Source: JAFAXD01 sp963816775
GTDB taxonomy: Bacteria; Pseudomonadota; Alphaproteobacteria; Rhizobiales; Xanthobacteraceae
Assembly: GCA_963816775.1 (NCBI GenBank)
Contig: CAWFLX010000040.1
Span: 1-64,000, forward strand
Direction of reading: 5' to 3'
DNA length: 64,000 nt
The notes beneath the pieces are model-generated. The model saw nothing but the letters and a program-made list of their open reading frames with translations. It did not search any database and was not told where the DNA came from. Positions 58,429 to 64,000 of the stretch are shown piece after piece; positions within the stretch are counted from its first letter, which is position 1, and each line of letters begins with the position of its first letter. The position numbers were made by a program, and so were the translations under genes.

Positions 58429-59652
58429 ATGATCGGCGCCAAGCGCTCCTTCCTGGGTTGGCGCGAGATTCCGGGCGGCGTGTGGGCGCTCGGGGTCGTG
58501 TCGATGCTGATGGATATCTCTTCGGAGATGATCCATGCGCTGCTGCCCCTTTACCTCGTGACGGTGCTTGGGGCTTCGATGCTGACCGTCGGCTTGATCG
58601 AGGGCGTGGCCGAGGCCCTCGCCATGGTCACCAAGATTTTCTCGGGCGCGCTCAGCGATTATCTCGGCAAGCGCAAGCTGCTTGCAGCTATGGGATACGG
58701 TCTCGCGGCCTTCACCAAGCCCGTGTTTCCACTCGCGCCAACCATCGGCTGGCTGGTAGCGGCGCGCTTCGTCGACCGCATCGGCAAGGGCATCCGTGGC
58801 GCCCCGCGCGACGCGCTCATTGCCGATCTCTCGCCTGCGGACTTGCGCGGCGCGAGTTATGGCTTGCGGCAATCGCTCGACACGATCGGTGCGGTTCTTG
58901 GACCACTCGCCGCGATGTTGCTGATGCTGGTCTTGGCCGACAATTTCACCACGGTGTTCTGGATTGCGGTCATTCCGGCGTTCGCGTCGTTCGCGGTCAT
59001 TCTGTTCTGGGTGAGCGATCCGGATCGCCCAGCCGCAACCGGGGCAGCGCGCTTGCGTTTGTCATTGTCCGAGCTAACGCGCATGGGCGCGGCTTACTGG
59101 ATAGTGGTGGGGGTTGCGGGCGTATTCACGTTGGCGCGTTGCAGCGAGGCGTTCCTGCTGTTGCGCGCGCAGTCGGTCGGAGTCCCGCTCGCCCTCGTCC
59201 CGGTGGTCTTGGTGATCATGAACGTCGTCTACGCGGTCTCGGCTTGGCCGGCCGGCGCATTGTCTGATCGGCTCGGCCGCTACAATCTACTCGCGGGCGG
59301 ATTTGCTCTGCTGGTCGTCGCCGACCTCGCCCTTGCGTTCGCCAACGGCATTACCATGCTGGGCATCGGGGTTGCGTTGTGGGGCTTGCACATGGGGCTC
59401 ACCCAGGGCCTGCTGGCGAGCCTCGTGGCGGACCATGCCCCCGAGCCGTTGCGCGGCACCGCCTTCGGGATGTTCAACCTCGTCACTGGGATTGCGACAT
59501 TGCTGGCGAGTGTCATCGCTGGCGCGCTGTGGGACGCGATCGGTCCGAGCGGCACCTTTCTTGCCGGCGCGGCATTCACCGCGCTCGCGCTTGTGGCGCT
59601 TCCGGCAACAAAAAGGGGCGGCCTCGCGGCCACCCCCGACAAACCCGAATAA
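58429..59652 (+). CDS. Major facilitator superfamily transporter
   Basis: This 407-residue protein has about 11-12 membrane segments, with the MFS loop motif after helix 2 (SGALSDYLGKRKLLAAMGYG) and a second GALSDRLGRYNLLAGGFALL half-way, consistent with the two-bundle fold. RFVDRIGKGIRGAPRDALIA lies in the N-terminal bundle. The substrate is unknown; the position at the end of the operon, 9 bases after the FadJ-like gene, suggests an organic acid or related exporter. Its last codons also form the convergent pckA terminator. Confidence 0.88.
   Translation: MIGAKRSFLGWREIPGGVWALGVVSMLMDISSEMIHALLPLYLVTVLGASMLTVGLIEGVAEALAMVTKIFSGALSDYLGKRKLLAAMGYGLAAFTKPVFPLAPTIGWLVAARFVDRIGKGIRGAPRDALIADLSPADLRGASYGLRQSLDTIGAVLGPLAAMLLMLVLADNFTTVFWIAVIPAFASFAVILFWVSDPDRPAATGAARLRLSLSELTRMGAAYWIVVGVAGVFTLARCSEAFLLLRAQSVGVPLALVPVVLVIMNVVYAVSAWPAGALSDRLGRYNLLAGGFALLVVADLALAFANGITMLGIGVALWGLHMGLTQGLLASLVADHAPEPLRGTAFGMFNLVTGIATLLASVIAGALWDAIGPSGTFLAGAAFTALALVALPATKRGGLAATPDKPE
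59608..59636 (-). terminator. pckA terminator inside the MFS coding region
   Basis: On the minus strand GGGGTGGCC GCGA GGCCGCCCC forms a 9-pair stem (one mismatch) followed by TTTTTGTTG. It lies 23 bases past the pckA stop and overlaps codons for KRGGLAA near the end of the MFS gene. Confidence 0.7.
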
Positions 59653-59658
59653 GGTTGC

Positions 59659-61272
59659 TCACTCCGCGGCGATGCGCACCTCGGGCGCGGCGGCGCGCAC
59701 GTCGGCGTCGACGTGGCTTTCATACTTGGTGAAGTTCTCCTGGAACATGCGCACAAGCTTGCGCGCGGTCTCGTCGAACTCGGCTTTGTTCTGCCAGGTC
59801 TTGTAGGGATAGAGCAGGTGCGGCTCGACCCCCGGCAAGGCCGTCGGAACGGAGAATCCGAAATAAGGATCAGTCCGGAACTTCGCGTTCTTGAGCGAAC
59901 CGTCGAGCGCCGCGGTCAGCAGGGTGCGGGTGACCTTGATCGGCATGCGCCGGCCGACGCCGTAGCGCCCGCCGGTCCAGCCGGTGTTGACCAGCCAACA
60001 GTCAACTCCGTGCGCGCCGATCAGCTCGCGCAGCAAGTTGCCGTAAACGGACGGGTGCCGGGGCAGAAACGGCGCGCCAAAGCAGGTGGAGAATTCCGGC
60101 TCGACACCGGTGAGGCCGCGTTCGGTGCCGGCGACTTTCGCCGTGTAGCCCGAGAGGAAATGATACATCGCCTGCGCCGGCGTCAGCCTGGCGATCGGCG
60201 GCATCACGCCGTAGGCGTCGGCGGTGAGCATGACCAGGTTCTTGGGCTGGCCGGCACGGCCGGTACGCGATGCGTTCGGGATGAACTCCAGCGGATAGGC
60301 CGCACGGGTATTCTCGGTTCTGGACTCGTCGTCGAAATTGCAGACGCGCGTTTCCGGGTCGAACACGACGTTTTCGAGCACGGTCCCGAACCGGTGCGTG
60401 GTGGCGTAAATTTCGGGCTCCGCCTCGGCCGAGAGTTTGATGCACTTGGCGTAACAGCCGCCCTCGAAGTTGAACACACCCTGCGGCCCCCAGCCGTGCT
60501 CGTCGTCGCCGATCAAGGTGCGATTGGGATCGGCCGACAACGTGGTCTTGCCGGTGCCCGACAGGCCAAAGAACAGCGCGACGTCGCCAGCCGGGCCGAC
60601 GTTGGCGGAGCAGTGCATCGGCATCACGCTCTCGGCCGGCAGGTAGTAGTTGAGCGTGGTGAACACCGACTTCTTCATTTCGCCGGCGTAGAAGCTGCCG
60701 CCGATGAGAATGATGCGCTTGGTGAAGTTGATGGCGATGACCGTTTCGCTGCGCACGCCGTGACGCTTCGGGTCGGCGGCAAACGACGGCAGGCACAAAA
60801 TGGTGAAATCCGGAACGTAGGTGGGAAGCTCTGAACGGTCGGGACGAATGAGCAGCGCCCGGATGAACATCGAGTGCCAGGCAAGCTCGGTGTAGACGCG
60901 CGCCTTGATTCGGTATTTCGGGTCGGCGCCGCCATAGAGATCCTGGACGAACAGCTGCATGCCGCTGGCATGCGCGAGAAAGTCGTTGAACAGGAGATCG
61001 AACTGGGCGGGCGTGAGCTTGCCGTTCTTTTCCCACCACACGGTTTTCTCGGTCTGCTCGTCGCAAACCACGAACTTATCCTTGGGAGAGCGGCCGGTGT
61101 GGGTACCGGTCTCGGCGCAAAACGCGCCGCCGTAAACGATGGCGCCTTCGCGGTTAGCGACCGCATGTTCGTAAAGCGCGGGCTCCGTGAGGTTCCAGTG
61201 GACGCCCGCCAGACCTTTGAAACCAAATTTCTCGGCGCCATGGGCGCCGTTTCGCAATCCTGTTTCGTGCAC
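59659..61272 (-). CDS. pckA: Phosphoenolpyruvate carboxykinase (ATP)
   Basis: This 537-residue enzyme converts oxaloacetate and ATP to phosphoenolpyruvate, the entry step of gluconeogenesis. Motifs: GRSPKDKFVV, the kinase-1a GLSGTGKTTLSADPNRTLIG, kinase-2 DDEHGWGPQGVFNFEGGCYA and TGWTGGRYGVGRRMPIKVTR. The start MHETGLRNGAHGAEKFGFKG is typical for rhizobial PckA. Its position next to a fatty-acid oxidation operon fits growth on fatty acids. A terminator within the convergent MFS gene ends it. Confidence 0.96.
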   Translation of the reverse strand: MHETGLRNGAHGAEKFGFKGLAGVHWNLTEPALYEHAVANREGAIVYGGAFCAETGTHTGRSPKDKFVVCDEQTEKTVWWEKNGKLTPAQFDLLFNDFLAHASGMQLFVQDLYGGADPKYRIKARVYTELAWHSMFIRALLIRPDRSELPTYVPDFTILCLPSFAADPKRHGVRSETVIAINFTKRIILIGGSFYAGEMKKSVFTTLNYYLPAESVMPMHCSANVGPAGDVALFFGLSGTGKTTLSADPNRTLIGDDEHGWGPQGVFNFEGGCYAKCIKLSAEAEPEIYATTHRFGTVLENVVFDPETRVCNFDDESRTENTRAAYPLEFIPNASRTGRAGQPKNLVMLTADAYGVMPPIARLTPAQAMYHFLSGYTAKVAGTERGLTGVEPEFSTCFGAPFLPRHPSVYGNLLRELIGAHGVDCWLVNTGWTGGRYGVGRRMPIKVTRTLLTAALDGSLKNAKFRTDPYFGFSVPTALPGVEPHLLYPYKTWQNKAEFDETARKLVRMFQENFTKYESHVDADVRAAAPEVRIAAE

Positions 61273-61474
61273 GAATAACCTCCACCTACCGGTCCGGCTC
61301 CTGTGCGGGCGCCGGAATCCTCCCCGGGCTAACCTTGCAGCCAGGGATTATAGCCCCTGGGCCGCGGTCACGCGACCTATAGTCATGCAAGCGGGCCCTG
61401 CCAAGCGGTAGCTGCGTCCGTTTGCGGTGCCGGTCGGGCGCGCAATCGAGAACGCGTTGTGCGGTGCGATAGTT

Positions 61475-62494
61475 TCAGTCCACCAAGCCTTTTTCGGTCA
61501 ACCATTTTTGAATCAGGTCGGCGATTTCCCAGTTGTTCTTGTCCATGATCAACATGTGCGAATTGCCCTTGATGCCGATGCCGGGGAGCTGGACAACGTC
61601 CACGCTGCCGCCACCGGCGCGCACAGCGGCCGCGTACTCGGTATCGATCTTGCGATAGGTGACCCAACGCGAATCCTTGTCGATTGCATCGCCGAACAGC
61701 ATCAGGATCGGTATCGCCTTGAGAGCTGGGGCGCGCTCGATGTTACCGGCGCCGGCGGACTCCACCGCGACGATGGCCTTGATCTTGTCGGGGCGTGCCT
61801 GGGCCACCTTGAAGCCGAACAAACCACCCTGGCTGTGGAACAGCAGGACGCATGGGCAGATCCTGTCGACAAGTTCGGTATAGGCCGCAGTGACTGCGTC
61901 ATCGGTCGAAAGCCAGCGCGGCACGACCTGCTTCATGAACTGATCGTAGGCCTCGACGGGGAACTGATTGCCCGGCGTCACCTGGCGCTTGGTGGGGTCT
62001 GCATTGAATGAGCCCTGGCCGGTGCCGATGCGGAAGCGCTCGAACGGATCCGTGGTGGTGAGAAAAATCGGGTCTCCCGTCCAAACGTCGGGGCTGGCAA
62101 ATCCGGAGCGGCCGCGCTCGACCGCATCCGAGACATAGACGTCCCAACCTTTGCGAATAAACAGGTTAACGAAGCCCTCGCGACCGTCGGGCGTCGTCTC
62201 AAAGCTCGCTCCAGTGAGGCCGCCGCCATGCCAGAGCAGCAGGGGATATTTGCCCTTGCGCTGCTGCGGTAGGAAATACTGAACGTACATCTGCTCGACT
62301 TGGTAGCGGCCGTTGGGATCGAGCCGCGAAGATGGTCCACCAGGAACGCGCACGATCTCCTGCACCGGCCGGCCACTGATCTCGACTACGCGCCCGCCGA
62401 TATGGAACGAGCCCATGTCGCGCAGCACGATCGGATCCGCCGCAATTGCCGGCGTGACAATGACACCAAGCAACATCGCGACGAGCCGACGCAT
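61475..62494 (-). CDS. Exported alpha/beta-hydrolase (esterase)
   Basis: From the ATG at 62,494 the protein has 339 residues with a signal peptide (MRRLVAMLLGVIVTPAIAAD). The nucleophile motif is CVLLFHSQGGLFGFKVAQ, an Asp is likely in ILMLFGDAIDKDSR, and a His in GIKGNSHMLIMDKN; PLLLWHGGGLTGASFETTPD forms the oxyanion hole. It hydrolyses an unknown ester in the periplasm. The longer frame to 62,557 adds residues before the signal and is rejected. It lies 72 bases downstream of the preceding partial gene on the same strand. Confidence 0.85.
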   Translation of the reverse strand: MRRLVAMLLGVIVTPAIAADPIVLRDMGSFHIGGRVVEISGRPVQEIVRVPGGPSSRLDPNGRYQVEQMYVQYFLPQQRKGKYPLLLWHGGGLTGASFETTPDGREGFVNLFIRKGWDVYVSDAVERGRSGFASPDVWTGDPIFLTTTDPFERFRIGTGQGSFNADPTKRQVTPGNQFPVEAYDQFMKQVVPRWLSTDDAVTAAYTELVDRICPCVLLFHSQGGLFGFKVAQARPDKIKAIVAVESAGAGNIERAPALKAIPILMLFGDAIDKDSRWVTYRKIDTEYAAAVRAGGGSVDVVQLPGIGIKGNSHMLIMDKNNWEIADLIQKWLTEKGLVD

Positions 62495-62566
62495 GATCGC
62501 CTCCCTGTGTTTCCGGATTTGCAATTGCCAAACGGATGAACCCGTGCTGCGCATCATAGCGAACCT

Positions 62567-64000
62567 TCACGGCCGCGGAACAAGCCAACCCTGATATCGA
62601 ACGATGAGCCCGGTCAGCGGGTGGCCGATCTCCACGTGAAAGTTGAACCGACCGTCTTCGACGAACTCGTAGGCCGTGCCGATGGGCGCCCACGAGCGTG
62701 GCAACACGGCACCCAAGCAACTCCAGCGCCGCACAATCAACCGCATGCGGCGATTGTCGAGGACGAGCGCGAGGCCGAATTGGAACGGCCCGACACGTTC
62801 ACATAGCAGGCGCTCGCACCGCCCGCGTCCTTCCTGTTGTGTCGTCACAAAACTGCGATCGGCAAATTGCCGCTGCCATGTTTCGATGCCATTACGCGCC
62901 GTGAACGTGACATTGACCGGGACCTGGTCGCCCGCATTGGGAAGTCCAAACAGGTTCGCGATGAGTCGGGCGAGCAGTCCGGTGCCGCGGTCGACTTTCG
63001 CCACACCTTCCGCCATGAGTTCACCCTTGACCTCATGCATGGCACGCCACGGCGCCGGCATGCTCTCGAACGCGTCGCCGAGCAGGCGGCGATAGAGCGG
63101 CACAGATGCCGGCAAGCGCGTGCGCGTGCCCGTATAGATGTGACGACGCGCAAACAGGGCCTCATAGTCGGACAATTCCACATCGTTGGTTGCAGGTCGT
63201 GCACCGGCGGCGGGGCGGCGACCGGCGAGGCAATTGCGGATGATGACTTCGGCTGCCATCGACGGAATGAACGGCCCGTCGTCGCCTTCCGCGATCATGT
63301 GCCAGGAGCGTTCGGTCTGCTGACCCAGCAGATCGATTCCCTTGACCAAGACGAACATGCCGCCGCGATGTTCGCCCCAGCGCAGGAGGTTGGTCGTGCG
63401 ATGCATGAATGACGCGAGCGGCGCGAGCGAAGGTATGAGTCCCACACGCACCGCCTGCGCCAACAGATTCAGAGCCCGATGCAAGCTCTCCGGCACCGGG
63501 CCTGCACCCATCCACACGTCCTTCAAGCCCGGCCAAAGCGCGGGCAGGACCTCAAGATCTGGAACATCGACCAGCGAGAAGTGCACCTGATCGAGCGGGA
63601 GCCGCCCTGGCGGCGCGATCACGTAACGCCGCGTTTCGGCGAGCGCGTAGTGCGGCTTTCCGTCAGCCATCGAGGTGATCGGCTTGCCGGCGTAGCTCGC
63701 GATCGCGCGGATGACGTTTAGACCAACGCCCGCATAGGGGGACGGCGCAATGCCGCCGGCGACGGCCTCAACGCTCGTCAGGTCGCTTGCGAGCCTGCGA
63801 GTAACGGCGGCAGTCAGCACCGGGAAGCTGCTCGCGCCGGAAAGGAGAAACACGCCGCGGGCCTTGGCGTCGGCGTCGAATTGCGCAATGCCTTTGACGA
63901 AGCCAGTGCTGTCGGCGAAGTCGAGATAGTCAATGCGATGCGTGAGCGCTACGCGCACCACCCGATAAGGATCGTCGTAGAGCTGAAACGGTCCCGATGC
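62567..64000 (-). CDS. Saccharopine dehydrogenase-like/DUF4166 protein (5' end beyond window)
   Basis: The open frame continues past the right edge: codons from 64,000 read ASGPFQLYDDPYRVVRVALT, which join HRIDYLDFADSTGFVKGIAQ. ASGPF and DYLDFAD are typical of the N-terminal NAD-binding domain of saccharopine-dehydrogenase-like proteins. The C-terminal 170 residues (LYRRLLGDAFESMPAPWRAM ... GDQVPVNVTFTARNGIETWQ) resemble DUF4166. Fusion of these two parts is known in rhizobia from memory. The reaction is unknown. About 478 residues are visible. Confidence 0.75.
   Translation of the reverse strand, partial: ASGPFQLYDDPYRVVRVALTHRIDYLDFADSTGFVKGIAQFDADAKARGVFLLSGASSFPVLTAAVTRRLASDLTSVEAVAGGIAPSPYAGVGLNVIRAIASYAGKPITSMADGKPHYALAETRRYVIAPPGRLPLDQVHFSLVDVPDLEVLPALWPGLKDVWMGAGPVPESLHRALNLLAQAVRVGLIPSLAPLASFMHRTTNLLRWGEHRGGMFVLVKGIDLLGQQTERSWHMIAEGDDGPFIPSMAAEVIIRNCLAGRRPAAGARPATNDVELSDYEALFARRHIYTGTRTRLPASVPLYRRLLGDAFESMPAPWRAMHEVKGELMAEGVAKVDRGTGLLARLIANLFGLPNAGDQVPVNVTFTARNGIETWQRQFADRSFVTTQQEGRGRCERLLCERVGPFQFGLALVLDNRRMRLIVRRWSCLGAVLPRSWAPIGTAYEFVEDGRFNFHVEIGHPLTGLIVRYQGWLVPRP

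Noticed and set aside
59713..60834. 373-codon plus-strand frame opposite pckA
   Set aside because: Antisense shadow of a strongly conserved enzyme gene.
1..64000. CRISPR array, rRNA genes, riboswitches
   Set aside because: No regularly spaced short repeats with unique spacers, no rRNA-like stretches and no recognisable riboswitch core were seen. The TGTCCG repeats are irregularly spaced and palindromic, which does not fit an array.

Overview
The window looks like an alphaproteobacterial chromosome of the order Hyphomicrobiales, most likely Nitrobacteraceae/Xanthobacteraceae (Bradyrhizobium- or Pseudolabrys-like). The indications are a class I (archaeal-type) lysyl-tRNA synthetase, the ligase-associated Lhr/exonuclease/PdeM repair cluster, several Bug and ABC_sub_bind solute-binding proteins, small beta-barrel porins with an AADL start, and a short repeat (TGTCCGCTT...AAGCGGACA) whose spurious translations begin MSALPPK or MSANDPKRT. 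The genus is inferred from remembered family distributions; no database was searched.

The window falls into two unlike halves. Positions 1 to about 32,015 are accessory DNA: short genes, truncated or frameshifted genes, and scattered copies of the same gene ends. Intact islands include cupin, GYD, KOW and GFA proteins (1.4-5.4 kb), two tandem outer-membrane barrels (8.1-10.0 kb), an esterase and an ABC_sub_bind protein (12.3-14.9 kb), a serine hydrolase, an HD-domain protein, an acyl-CoA dehydrogenase with a divergent AraC regulator (17.5-22.7 kb), a class 3 lipase divergent from a BNR/Asp-box propeller (23-26.9 kb) and a MetE-like protein (28.6 kb). Between them lie wrecks: an arylsulfatase, a glycosyltransferase cut by an IS-like end, a phage terminase, HlyU, LamG and Bug fragments, and a LivK-type N-terminus.

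The accessory half ends with a wHTH regulator and tyrosine integrase (30.1-31.9 kb), followed by the 3' half of a tRNA-Gly(CCC) gene at 31,966-32,015. This is the expected attachment-site scar of an island integrated in a tRNA gene. The complete tRNA and the other island end are not visible, so the island probably extends left of the window.

From 32,071 on, genes are intact, closely packed and look GC-richer. They include a SCO copper chaperone, class I LysRS, alpha-carbonic anhydrase, pyrD, and a DNA-repair cluster in which ligase and exonuclease diverge from methyltransferase, DEXH helicase and PdeM (41.0-48.1 kb). A Crp/Fnr regulator and a large SEL1-repeat membrane protein follow. Next is a tight fatty-acid beta-oxidation operon (51.5-59.7 kb: two acyl-CoA dehydrogenases, thiolase, cupin, FadJ-type bifunctional enzyme, MFS transporter), then convergent pckA, an esterase and a partial saccharopine-dehydrogenase-like gene at the right edge.

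The beta-oxidation operon and pckA together would link acetyl-CoA production to gluconeogenesis. No CRISPR array, rRNA or complete tRNA was seen.
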